Part shown: in pieces, positions 55,358 to 63,704 of the stretch | Position numbering within the stretch: position 1 is the first letter of the stretch | Layout: each line of letters opens with the position of its first letter | NCBI RefSeq assembly: GCF_019396325.1 | Contig: NZ_JAHKRO010000002.1 | Location: 62,001 to 126,000 of the forward strand | Reading direction: 5' to 3' | DNA from: Nonomuraea ceibae | GTDB taxonomy: Bacteria; Actinomycetota; Actinomycetes; Streptosporangiales; Streptosporangiaceae | DNA length: 64,000 nt | Made by a program: the position numbers and the translations under genes | The notes under the pieces: generated by a model | The model's input: only the letters and a program-made list of their open reading frames with translations | Told to the model about the DNA's origin: nothing | Database searches by the model: none

Positions 55358-55363
55358 TAGCCT
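55358..55363 (+). promoter_or_regulatory. -10 box TAGCCT of a probably leaderless mRNA
   Basis: TAGCCT, seven bases, GTG 55371. On the other strand TACTGT (complement of 55220-55225), eight bases, GTG 55211 is the mirror arrangement for the divergent methyltransferase. Confidence 0.45.
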
Positions 55364-55370
55364 TGGGCGG

Positions 55371-56330
55371 GTGATCCGCCGACTGCTGCGCGTTGTGCTG
55401 GCCCTGGTCGCACTCGGCTTTCTCGGCTACGGCCTGGCGAGCAACTGGGACGCGACCCGTGACGCCGTGGCGGGGATCTCGCCGTGGGCGGTGGCGGGGG
55501 CGTTCGGCGCGGTGCTGGCCGGGCAGTTCTGCATGCTGCTGGCCTGGCGGCAGGTGCTGGCCGGGCTGGGGTCGCCGCTGCCGGTGCGGGTGGCGGGGCG
55601 GATCATGTTCGTCGGGCAGCTCGGCAAGTACATCCCGGGCGCGGTGTGGGCGTACGCGGCGATGATGGAGCTCGGCCGTGACCACGGGAGCCCGCCGCGC
55701 CGGACGTTCGCGTGCATCTCGCTGGCGCTGGTGATCAATCTGGGGGTGGGCCTGGCGATCGCGGCGGCCACGCTGGCGTCGCAGGAGGCGGTGCGCCAGG
55801 CGTGGTATCTGCTGCTGCTCGTGCCGGTCATCATCGTGTGCCTGCACCCGAAGGTGCTGACGTGGGGGCTCAACCTGGCGTTGCGGGTGGCGCGCCGCGA
55901 CACGCTCGACAGCGTGCTGCCCGGTCGCACGGTGCTGGTCGCGGTGGCGTGGACCACGCTGGGCTGGCTGGTGTACGGGCTTCACACCTTGCTGCTCGCG
56001 GGCCGGTGGGACCTCTACGTGATCGCGACCGGCGCGTACGCGTTCGCCTGGGCGACCGGGCTGCTCACGTTCGTGGTGCCGGCCGGGGTCGGGGTGCGCG
56101 AGGGCGCGCTGGTGCTCGTGCTGCAGCCGATCATCGGCACCGGCGCGGCGCTCGCGGTGGCCGTGGTGTCGCGGCTGGCGTTCACGCTGGCCGACGCGAC
56201 GGCGGCCGGGCTGGCGTTCCTGCTGGGCCGTCAGGCGTCGAGGAGCGTCGAGGTGTACGCCGACCAGAACGGCGCCGGGTCGACGGCCTTGACCCCCGAC
56301 CGCAACCTCTCGGGCTCGCCGGAGGCGTAG
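55371..56330 (+). CDS. UPF0104 flippase-like membrane protein, second copy
   Basis: 319 residues. It starts directly with membrane segment 1 (MIRRLLRVVLALVAL) and has about eight segments; WRQVLAGLGSPLPV, QLGKYIPGAVWAYAAMMELGRD and FVVPAGVGVREGALVLV are shared with the gene at 53209. The last about 33 residues (RSVEVYADQNGAGSTALTPDR...) are not homologous: they are encoded by bases that on the other strand form the end of a glycosyltransferase gene. The real or ancestral end was probably near the last membrane segment, so the original stop seems to be lost. A role in glycolipid transfer is inferred. Confidence 0.88.
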   Translation: MIRRLLRVVLALVALGFLGYGLASNWDATRDAVAGISPWAVAGAFGAVLAGQFCMLLAWRQVLAGLGSPLPVRVAGRIMFVGQLGKYIPGAVWAYAAMMELGRDHGSPPRRTFACISLALVINLGVGLAIAAATLASQEAVRQAWYLLLLVPVIIVCLHPKVLTWGLNLALRVARRDTLDSVLPGRTVLVAVAWTTLGWLVYGLHTLLLAGRWDLYVIATGAYAFAWATGLLTFVVPAGVGVREGALVLVLQPIIGTGAALAVAVVSRLAFTLADATAAGLAFLLGRQASRSVEVYADQNGAGSTALTPDRNLSGSPEA

Positions 56331-57292
56331 AAGCGCTCGATCGCCGCCCGCAGCGCCCCGACGTCGCCCGGCTCGACCAGCAGCCCGTCGACGCCGTCGG
56401 TCACGTGGTCGGCCAGCGCGCCGACCCGGGTGGCGATCACGGGCACGCCGTGCTCGTGCCCGAGCCACACGTTCTGGCTGGCCGTCGCGTTGCGGTAGGG
56501 CAGCACGAGCGCGTCCGCCTCGGCGAACAGCTTCGGCACGTCGTCGGCGGCCACGTAACCGGGCCGCAGGTCGACCCGGTCGGCCAGGCCCAGCTCGTCG
56601 ATCAGCGCCCGGGTCTCGTCGAGCCCGCCCCAGAACTCCCCGGCGACGGTCAGCCCGATCCCCTCGGGCAGCGCGCGCAGCAGCAGGTCGAGCCCCTTGT
56701 ACGGGCGGACGATGCCGAAGAACAGCAGCCGCCGGTGCACCTCGTCGGAGCGCCCGGCGTGGGTGGAGGGCAGGTGCGGCGGCAGCGCGGCCACGCGCAC
56801 CGGGCCGCCGGTGAGCTCGCGGGCCAGCCCCGCCTGCTCCTCGGAGTGCGTCAGCACCCCGTCGACCCGCTTGAGCAGCGCCTTCATCAACGGCTGGTCG
56901 TACGGCTTGCGCTCGTGCGGCAGCACGTTGTGGCAGAGCGCGACGGTCCGGGCCTTGCGGCGGATGCCGTACAGGATCCCGAGGTAGGCGGGGACCTGCA
57001 CCGGGCTGAGCACGGCAAGGATCACCAGGTCCGCCGAGCGGAGCCGCCGCCCGGCGGCGACCCACCCGTCCGGCCGCCGCCAGTCGAGGTCACGCCGGGT
57101 GTTCGGGTACGGGACGCCCTCGGGGGCGGAGATCGTCTGCTGCCCCGGGTAGAGGAACGACGGGTACTGCGCCCGCCACGACTCGATGACCACGTCGTGG
57201 CCGAGCGCCGCGAGCCGGTGGGCCAGCTCGGTGGTGTGCTGCGCCCCGCCGCCCTTGTACGGGTAGGTGGGGCCGACGATCGCGATGCGCAC
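56231..57292 (-). CDS. GT4-family glycosyltransferase, second
   Basis: 353 residues from GTG 57292. N-terminal GPTYPYKGGGAQHTTELAHRL (glycine-rich loop), C-terminal donor motif LFAEADALVLPYRNATASQNVWLGHEHGVPVIATRVG with the conserved acidic residues altered in position relative to the canonical E-x7-E. The GT2 gene's stop is only 1 base upstream. The last 100 bases overlap tail to tail with the flippase-like gene; its own C-terminus (PFWSAYTSTLLDA) looks normal, so the overlap arises from the other gene. Confidence 0.9.
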   Translation of the reverse strand: MRIAIVGPTYPYKGGGAQHTTELAHRLAALGHDVVIESWRAQYPSFLYPGQQTISAPEGVPYPNTRRDLDWRRPDGWVAAGRRLRSADLVILAVLSPVQVPAYLGILYGIRRKARTVALCHNVLPHERKPYDQPLMKALLKRVDGVLTHSEEQAGLARELTGGPVRVAALPPHLPSTHAGRSDEVHRRLLFFGIVRPYKGLDLLLRALPEGIGLTVAGEFWGGLDETRALIDELGLADRVDLRPGYVAADDVPKLFAEADALVLPYRNATASQNVWLGHEHGVPVIATRVGALADHVTDGVDGLLVEPGDVGALRAAIERFYASGEPERLRSGVKAVDPAPFWSAYTSTLLDA

Positions 57293-57293
57293 G

Positions 57294-58223
57294 CTAGTCG
57301 CCCCGCGACCGCACGATCAGGTCGGCCAGCAGTGCCACCGAGCCGATGAGCAGGCCGGACAGGAAGATCATCACCGTGTTGGACGGCAGGTAGAAGGGGG
57401 TGTCGATCATGTCCCACACGCCCTTGGCGATGCCGATGCCGACCAGCCACAGCGCGGGCGGCATGAGCACCTTGAGCGGGTTGAAGTACATGATCATCCG
57501 CAGCACCTGGAGGATGTAGCGGTAGGCGTCGGACACGAAGCTGAACTTCGACTTGCCCGCCCGCTTGGCGTAGTCGATCGGCACGTAGTGGACGTCGTGC
57601 TGGTTCATCAGGAACGACAGCGTGATCGTCGTGACGCAGGAGAACCCGGGCGGCAGCAGCCGCAGGTAGGGCCTGGCCACCGACTTGCGGAAGGCGCGCA
57701 GCCCGGAGTTGAGGTCGGGGATCTTCTGCCCGGCGAGCATCTCGGCCACCTTGCGGATCACCCATTTGGCCGGGACGCGCAGCAGCTTGTGCGAGCCTTC
57801 CTCGCTGGTGCGCGCGCCGACCACCTGGTCGATCGTCTGGTCCTTCTCCAGGAGCTGCACCAGCTCGGGGATGCGCTCGTTGGGGTAGGTCATGTCGGCG
57901 TCGGTCCAGACGACGATCTCGCCCCTGGCCTCCTGCGTGCCGATCCGCCGCACGGTGCCGGAGCCGCCGTTGCGGTGGAAGGCGCGGATGCGCAGGTGCG
58001 GGTAGCCGGGCGCGGCCTCACGCAGCCTGGCCAGCGTCTCGTCGGTCGAGCAGTCGTCGACGGCGACGAGCTCGTAGGTGTAGCCGCTGGAGTCCATGGC
58101 CTTGGTGATGCGCTCGACCTCGTCGATGACGTGGTCCTGCTCGTTGTAGCAGGGCAGGACGATCGTGACGTATGGCGCTTCTTCCACGGCGTTTCCACTC
58201 TGGGGGGTCTCAGGCGTGCTCAC
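57294..58223 (-). CDS. GT2 glycosyltransferase, dolichol-phosphate-mannose-synthase-like
   Basis: 309 residues from GTG 58223. GT-A domain (about 18-235): VTIVLPCYNEQDHV, VDDCSTDETL, WTDADMTYPN (DxD-like), then GARTSEEGSHKLLRVP; two C-terminal membrane segments (about 248-270, 280-300). It is of the polyprenol-phosphate sugar synthase type, which makes a lipid-linked sugar donor on the inner face for GT-C enzymes outside. The adjacent GT-C-like gene fits this. Confidence 0.9.
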   Translation of the reverse strand: MSTPETPQSGNAVEEAPYVTIVLPCYNEQDHVIDEVERITKAMDSSGYTYELVAVDDCSTDETLARLREAAPGYPHLRIRAFHRNGGSGTVRRIGTQEARGEIVVWTDADMTYPNERIPELVQLLEKDQTIDQVVGARTSEEGSHKLLRVPAKWVIRKVAEMLAGQKIPDLNSGLRAFRKSVARPYLRLLPPGFSCVTTITLSFLMNQHDVHYVPIDYAKRAGKSKFSFVSDAYRYILQVLRMIMYFNPLKVLMPPALWLVGIGIAKGVWDMIDTPFYLPSNTVMIFLSGLLIGSVALLADLIVRSRGD

Positions 58224-58270
58224 GTGCGTCGAGGGTACTCTGCCCCGCAGAAACGCGGGTCCACATCAGG

Positions 58271-60274
58271 TCAAGGGATCGCCATCCAGACGTTGACGCG
58301 GAGCGACCAGGTGCCGTCCGGGCGGCTGGTCAGCGAGCGCTCGTCCTGCCGCGTCACCAGGGTCATGACCTGCTGGGGAGTGCCGTAGGGCGCGACCTGG
58401 CCGGATTCGGCGGCCAGCACGACGGGGGTGCGGCCGGCCGCGCGCACCCGGGCGAGCACCCGGCGCACGTCGTCCTCGGACGCCTCGTCCGCCTTGGCGG
58501 CGGGCGCCCCGCACATGCCGCGTACGACCTGGGTGAACCGGTCGCCGGTGACCCGCTCCACGATCACCACGGAGGCGTCGTCCGGGATGCGCGCGCACAT
58601 CCGCGCCACCGCCGCCGCCTCGCCGCGTTCGACCGGGGTGAACGCGGTGCCGATCGACGTGAAGACCGGCGGCGCGAGCACCAGCAGCGCGAGCACCGGC
58701 GCGGCCCACCGTCGGGGGAAGCGCCGGGGGAAGCGCCGGGCCAGCCATCGGGCGCCCCACACGGCCAGCAGGACCAGGCCGGGGATCACCACGGGCACCA
58801 GGCGGCGGGCCGCCCACGGGTGGTCGGGGGTGATCTCCGGCCGCAGCAGCGTCGTCAGGGTCGTCCAGCCGATCACCGCCAGCGGCAGCAGCCAGGCGGT
58901 CTCCCTGCCGCGCAGCAGCCGGCGCAGCAGCACCGCCGCGGCCAGCGTGGCCAGCACGACCGCCGGGACGCCGATGTACCACCCCACCCAGTGCAGCGAG
59001 TTCTCGAAGTAGAGGCGGGAGCCGTCGGGCGGCAGGCCGTTGGCCTTCTGGATCTGCTCGATGAAGACGAAGGTCCGCCGGTCGTCGACGTTGTCGGGCT
59101 CGCGGCGCACGGTCTGCACCCAGGGGCGTACGGCCAGGCCCGCCATGACGAGCACGACCAGCGCGGCCCCGGCCTCCGGCAGCCGGCGCGGCAGCCGTAC
59201 CCGGGCCAGGGCGGGCGCGGCGGCCGTCCCGGCGGCGGTGAGCAACAGCACGGCGCCGCAGATCAGCAGCAGCGGCTCGACCGATCGCGACAGATAGTTC
59301 AGATAGGGGTGGGACAGCACGTAGGCGGCGAGCAGCCCGGCCCCGGCCCCGGCCAGCAGCCCGGCGAGCAGCGGCAGCCCCGCCCCCGAGCCGCGGGCGA
59401 GCCGCCCGGTGCGGCCGGGAAGCCGCCGCAGCGCGATGAGCAGCCCGGCGAACGCGAGCGCGGGCAGCACGTCGCGCAGCCCGTCGACCCGGACCAGCAC
59501 GCTCAGCCCGAACACCAGCCCGGCCAGCGCCGCGAGCGCCCGCCGCTCCCGTTCCAGCGCGTCGTGCACCAGCGCCAGCCCGCCGAACAGCAGGATCACC
59601 GACGGGATCTCGCTGAACGTGGTCCGCGACGTGTAGAGCACCGGCATGCTGACCGCGAACGCGAGCGCCGCCACGGGCGCCCACCAGCCGCCGACCAGGC
59701 GCGCGGCCAGCCCGCCGACCACGAGCACCGCCAGCGCCCCCAGCACGGCGGGCGTCAGCAGCATGCCGCCCAGCCACTCCCCCAGCGCGTACAGCAGCGG
59801 CGGCCCCGGCATGAACTGCGGCACCACCGCCCCGTCGCCCCGGTAGAAGCCGATGCTGTCGAACACCAGCGCCGGGTCCGGCCCGCCGAACGCCTCCGCC
59901 CGCGGGTCGATGGGCAGCGAGCCGTGCCGGGCCAGCCACACGGCGTACTGCGCGTAGGTGGCCGGGTCGCGCCGGACGAGCAGCTGCTCGCTGTGCAGGA
60001 CGGCGTTGAACGCCCCGGACCCGAGCGCCACGGCGAGCACGGTGGCCGTCTGCCCGGCGGTGGCGGTGAGCGGAGCGGCCCGCCGCGCGCCCGCCCAGCA
60101 CAGCGCCGCCGCGACCGGCAGCCCGATCAGGAACGCGGGCAGCGGCCGGTAGCCGTCAGCGAGGAGCAGCCCCAGCCCGGCCAGCAGCCACCCGGCCACG
60201 GCGAGCGCGGGCAGCACGGTGACCACGGCGAGCACCCGGCCCGCCGCCGGGGCGCGCGTCCGGGCGAGTTCCAT
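58271..60274 (-). CDS. GT-C-like polytopic membrane glycosyltransferase, first
   Basis: 667 residues with about a dozen membrane segments. The first large extracytoplasmic loop has RRDPATYAQYAVWLARHGSLPI, the Asp/Arg-containing signature of PMT/ArnT-like GT-C enzymes that use polyprenol-phosphate sugars. A soluble C-terminal domain (about 555-667) faces outside. It is divergent from the second GT-C-like gene with 90 bases between starts, and downstream (in space) of the polyprenol-sugar synthase. Substrate is unknown. Confidence 0.78.
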   Translation of the reverse strand: MELARTRAPAAGRVLAVVTVLPALAVAGWLLAGLGLLLADGYRPLPAFLIGLPVAAALCWAGARRAAPLTATAGQTATVLAVALGSGAFNAVLHSEQLLVRRDPATYAQYAVWLARHGSLPIDPRAEAFGGPDPALVFDSIGFYRGDGAVVPQFMPGPPLLYALGEWLGGMLLTPAVLGALAVLVVGGLAARLVGGWWAPVAALAFAVSMPVLYTSRTTFSEIPSVILLFGGLALVHDALERERRALAALAGLVFGLSVLVRVDGLRDVLPALAFAGLLIALRRLPGRTGRLARGSGAGLPLLAGLLAGAGAGLLAAYVLSHPYLNYLSRSVEPLLLICGAVLLLTAAGTAAAPALARVRLPRRLPEAGAALVVLVMAGLAVRPWVQTVRREPDNVDDRRTFVFIEQIQKANGLPPDGSRLYFENSLHWVGWYIGVPAVVLATLAAAVLLRRLLRGRETAWLLPLAVIGWTTLTTLLRPEITPDHPWAARRLVPVVIPGLVLLAVWGARWLARRFPRRFPRRWAAPVLALLVLAPPVFTSIGTAFTPVERGEAAAVARMCARIPDDASVVIVERVTGDRFTQVVRGMCGAPAAKADEASEDDVRRVLARVRAAGRTPVVLAAESGQVAPYGTPQQVMTLVTRQDERSLTSRPDGTWSLRVNVWMAIP

Positions 60275-60294
60275 CGACCAGCGAGCGTATCCAA

Positions 60295-60326
60295 CATCAC
60301 GACGGCATCACGTCGACGGCATCACG
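60295..60326. repeat. Direct repeats between the divergent GT-C-like genes
   Basis: GACGGCATCACG occurs at 60301-60312 and 60315-60326, and CATCACG once more at 60295-60301. The spacing is 11 and 14 bases, in the middle of the divergent promoter region, as expected of an operator. Confidence 0.5.
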
Positions 60327-60352
60327 ATGACGCCCCGCAGGTGGAAGCCCGG

Positions 60353-60358
60353 TAGCGT
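60353..60358 (+). promoter_or_regulatory. -10 box TAGCGT of a probably leaderless mRNA
   Basis: TAGCGT, six bases (ACCGGC), GTG 60365; no ribosome site. Confidence 0.5.
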
Positions 60359-60364
60359 ACCGGC

Positions 60365-61753
60365 GTGCCGGACATGCGGGAGGTCGTGCGGGTGGCGGGT
60401 CGGTTCGTGCGGCGTCACCGGTGGTTCCTGGGGGTGCTGGCCGCCGGGGCGCTGCTCAGGGTGGTCACGATGCTGGGCTTCCGCCCGGCGCTGTGGTTCC
60501 CCGACTCCTACACCTACATCGTCACCGTCTTCCATCCGCGCCCGGACCTGGTGCGTCCCGCCGGTTACTCGATGTTCGTCAAGCTGCTGGAGCCGTTCCA
60601 CTCCTTCGGCGCGGTGGTCGCGGTGCAGCACCTGCTGGGATTGGCGACGGGCGCGCTGGTCTACTGGGCGGCGGCGCGGCGGGTGCGGCGGTGGGCGGCG
60701 GTGCTGGCCTCGGCGCCGGTGCTGCTCGACGCCTACCAGGTGGAGCTGGAGCACCTGCTGGTCTCCGACACGCTGTTCATGTTCCTCGTCGTGCTCGCGG
60801 TCGTGCTGGCGCTGGCCGACCGGCCGAAGGTGGTCACGATCGGCCTGCTGCTGGCCGCGGCCACGCTGACCAGGACCGTCGGGCTGCCGCTGATCGCGCT
60901 GCTGGCGGGCTGGTTCCTGCTGCGGCGGCAGGTCCGCCCGGCCGTGGTGATGCTGGCGGCGGCGCTGGTGCCGGTCGTGGCGTACGGGGCCTGGTTCTAC
61001 GCCACCTATCAGCGGGTCGGCATCGTGGGGGCGAACGGCGTCTTCCTCTATGCCCGGACGATGTCGTTCGCCGACTGTGAGCGGATGGACCCGCCGCCGG
61101 ACCTGCGGGTGCTGTGCGATCCCCGGCCGCCGGAGCAGCGGCCGCCGTCGCAGGAGTACATCTGGGCCAAGGACGCGCCGCTGGTCAAGCTGCCTGGCAT
61201 CACGTTCACGCGGGAGACGGACGCGCTGGCGGGCAGGTTCGCGCTGCTGGCCGTCCGCTCGCAGCCGCTCGACTACGCGGGCTCGGTGCTGTCGGAGCTG
61301 GGCCGCTCGTTCGTGTGGGGCCGCCCGGTCTACCCCGACCAGGAGATCTACGGCTACTACCAGTTCCCGTCGGTCTCACCGCCTCCGCCCGGCCGCTATC
61401 CGGCGCGGCACGGCGCGGAGCTCGCCCGGCGTTACGAGCGGGGCGAGATCGGCACCCGGGTCGCCGAGCCGTACGCGGGCTGGATGCGCGCCTACCAGGA
61501 CGTGGCCCGGCTGCCCGGCACCGCGCTGCTGGTGATCCTGCTGGTCCCGCCCGCCGTGGCGGCGCGCAGGAGGTGGTCGGGGACGCGCGCCGCGACGCGC
61601 CCGGCGCCTTGGCTGGCCCCGTGGGCGGCGGCGGTTGTGTTGTTGGTCACACCGCCGGCCGTGGCGGAGTTCGACTATCGCTACGTGTTGCCGGTCGTGC
61701 CGCTCGCCTGTTTGGCGGCGGCGCTAACCTGTAGGAATCCTCAGAGTTCCTAA
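60365..61753 (+). CDS. GT-C-like polytopic membrane protein, second
   Basis: 462 residues, about ten membrane segments. The first external loop shows WFPDSYTYIV and RPAGYSMFVKLL, resembling the GT39/ArnT pattern with an Asp near the loop start. A large extracytoplasmic region (about 235-370) holds CERMDPPPDLRVLCD and several Trp/Tyr-rich stretches. It ends near EFDYRYVLPVVPL. It is smaller than, and not closely similar to, its divergent neighbour. It probably transfers a sugar from a lipid carrier outside the membrane, but the activity is only inferred. Confidence 0.75.
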   Translation: MPDMREVVRVAGRFVRRHRWFLGVLAAGALLRVVTMLGFRPALWFPDSYTYIVTVFHPRPDLVRPAGYSMFVKLLEPFHSFGAVVAVQHLLGLATGALVYWAAARRVRRWAAVLASAPVLLDAYQVELEHLLVSDTLFMFLVVLAVVLALADRPKVVTIGLLLAAATLTRTVGLPLIALLAGWFLLRRQVRPAVVMLAAALVPVVAYGAWFYATYQRVGIVGANGVFLYARTMSFADCERMDPPPDLRVLCDPRPPEQRPPSQEYIWAKDAPLVKLPGITFTRETDALAGRFALLAVRSQPLDYAGSVLSELGRSFVWGRPVYPDQEIYGYYQFPSVSPPPPGRYPARHGAELARRYERGEIGTRVAEPYAGWMRAYQDVARLPGTALLVILLVPPAVAARRRWSGTRAATRPAPWLAPWAAAVVLLVTPPAVAEFDYRYVLPVVPLACLAAALTCRNPQSS

Positions 61754-61910
61754 AGAATATTCCCCGAAATGTCCACCTCTGAGTATGCTTTGGCCGGTAA
61801 ACATCACGCCCGTGTCACGGCCGTTTCGCGCGGTCATGGCCCCGGGCACGCCGAACGTGACCTAGTCTCGTGGCGCAGTACGACCAAGCCAGGACGAGGC
61901 TAGGGGGCGC
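61754..61910 (+). other. Leader of the LCP gene
   Basis: The first part is unusually A+T-rich (CCTAAAGAATATTCC). TATGCT near 61790 and TAGTCT (61863-61868) are possible -10 boxes. Before the ATG lies GCTAGGGGGCGC with a usable ribosome site. Confidence 0.35.
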
Positions 61911-63542
61911 ATGAGTGACTACAGGAGCGCGTCCGTGCAGGACCGCAGGGTCGCCTCGACGCAGCCCGGAAGCCGCATGGCCCGCAGGCAGGCCGCGGCG
62001 GCCCCACCGCCGCCGCCCGAGGATCCGCCGCGCGGCCACCGGGGCAGGGGGCGCGGCAACGGCGGCAACAAGATGCGGATGCTCGCCTGGGTGAGCATCG
62101 CCGCCACCACGGTCATGGTGGCCGGCTCCCTGACCGGCTACACCGTCTACCGCGACGCCTTCGGCAGCATCAACCAGAAGGCCGTCAAGGACGACATCCT
62201 CACCGAGCGCCCCCGCGACACCGGCGCGCTGAACGTCCTGCTCGTCGGCTCCGACACCCGCGCCGGCGAGGGCAACGCCCGATACGGCCAGGAGCTGGCC
62301 CGCACCGCCGACGCCGGCGGCAAGCGCACCGACACCATCATCGTCATGCACATCTCCCCCAACCGGGACGCCGCGCGGTTGATCAGCTTCCCGCGCGACT
62401 CGATGGTGACGATTCCCAAGTGCAAGAACGAGACGACCAAGCAGGAGATGCCGCCCCAGCGGGCGATGATCAACTCCGCTTACAACTCCGGCGGCATCGC
62501 CTGCACGATCGCCACGCTGGAGACCCTCACCGGCATCCGCATCAACCACTTCGTCGAGGTCGACTTCAGCGGGTTCAAGAACATCGTCGACGCGCTGGGC
62601 GGCATCGAGATCTGCCTCAAGTCCGGCGTCGACGACAAGGACTCCAAGCTGAAGCTGCCGCCCGGCAAGAGCCTGCTCATGGGCGAGCAAGCGCTGGGTT
62701 ACGTACGGCTGCGCAAGTACGGCGACAACAGCGACATCCAGCGCATCAAGCGCCAGCAGATCTTCCTCAGCAAGGTCGTCGCCAAGGCCACGAGCGGTGA
62801 CCTGCTCACCGACCCGGGCAAGCTCACCTCGTTCGTCACGGCGGCGGCCAAGTCGGTCACGATGGACCCCGAGCTGGCCAACAACCCGCAGAAGCTCATC
62901 GACATCGCGATGAGCGCCAGGGAGCTGACCGCCAAGGACGTCAAGTTCACCACGATCCCGTGGATCCCCGACCCCGAGGACGAGAACCGCGTGGTGTGGA
63001 AGCAGCCCGACGCCAACGAGCTGTTCCAGTCGATCATCAACGACACGCAGATCGAGGAGGCCGAGCCCAAGCCGACGGCCAGCGCCAAGCCCAAGCTCGC
63101 GCTCAAGCCCGAGCAGGTGCAGGTCCAGGTGCTCAACGGCACCACCACGCCCGGCAAGGCCCGCGAGGTCGCCGACCAGCTCACCAAGCAGGGCTTCAAG
63201 GTCGTCCAGCTCGGCAACTACCAGTCGCCCGACGGCCAGAGCCTGGCCAAGACCGAGGTGCACTACCCGAAGACGGCGGCCACCGGAGCCGACTACGCCG
63301 ACGCGCTCGCGGACGAGCTCACGCCCGCGCCCCAGGCCAAGGCGGGCAAGGTCAGGGCGACCACCACCGAGCCCTACACCGGGACCCAGACCACCGGCGC
63401 GGCGACGCCCACGGCCAAGCGGGCCCCGGTCGTCCAGCTGATCGTGGGGGCCGACTTCAAGGCGGTCAAGGTGACCAAGCTTTCCGAGAGCGTGGAGAAC
63501 TCCACGATCAAGGCATCGGAGCAGAAGAACGTCTGCGTGTGA
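61911..63542 (+). CDS. LytR-CpsA-Psr (LCP) family glycopolymer ligase
   Basis: 543 residues. Cytoplasmic Arg/Pro-rich head (1-42), one membrane segment (about 56-76), LCP catalytic domain (about 100-265) with VLLVGSDTRAGE, TDTIIVMHISP, SFPRDSMVTIP and GQSGxA-like INSAYNSGG; a C-terminal LytR_C domain (about 400-465, QVQVLNGTTTPGKAREVADQL split). LCP enzymes move glycopolymers such as teichoic acid or arabinogalactan from a lipid carrier onto peptidoglycan. The neighbouring glycosyltransferases suggest that this one attaches their product. Confidence 0.93.
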   Translation: MSDYRSASVQDRRVASTQPGSRMARRQAAAAPPPPPEDPPRGHRGRGRGNGGNKMRMLAWVSIAATTVMVAGSLTGYTVYRDAFGSINQKAVKDDILTERPRDTGALNVLLVGSDTRAGEGNARYGQELARTADAGGKRTDTIIVMHISPNRDAARLISFPRDSMVTIPKCKNETTKQEMPPQRAMINSAYNSGGIACTIATLETLTGIRINHFVEVDFSGFKNIVDALGGIEICLKSGVDDKDSKLKLPPGKSLLMGEQALGYVRLRKYGDNSDIQRIKRQQIFLSKVVAKATSGDLLTDPGKLTSFVTAAAKSVTMDPELANNPQKLIDIAMSARELTAKDVKFTTIPWIPDPEDENRVVWKQPDANELFQSIINDTQIEEAEPKPTASAKPKLALKPEQVQVQVLNGTTTPGKAREVADQLTKQGFKVVQLGNYQSPDGQSLAKTEVHYPKTAATGADYADALADELTPAPQAKAGKVRATTTEPYTGTQTTGAATPTAKRAPVVQLIVGADFKAVKVTKLSESVENSTIKASEQKNVCV

Positions 63543-63704
63543 CCCTCCAAGTTGCCTGTGTACCCGGCTCGCCGGAGGACAGGACCGTCCGGACCGGGAT
63601 ATCGTGGTTCGGGTCGGCGACTGGGCTCGCCCGCGCCGTGAAGGCGCGTCACGCGTGTCGTCTGTCGTGTTCCCCGGCCCCGAGCGAAGCTGAGCGACTC
63701 CCCT

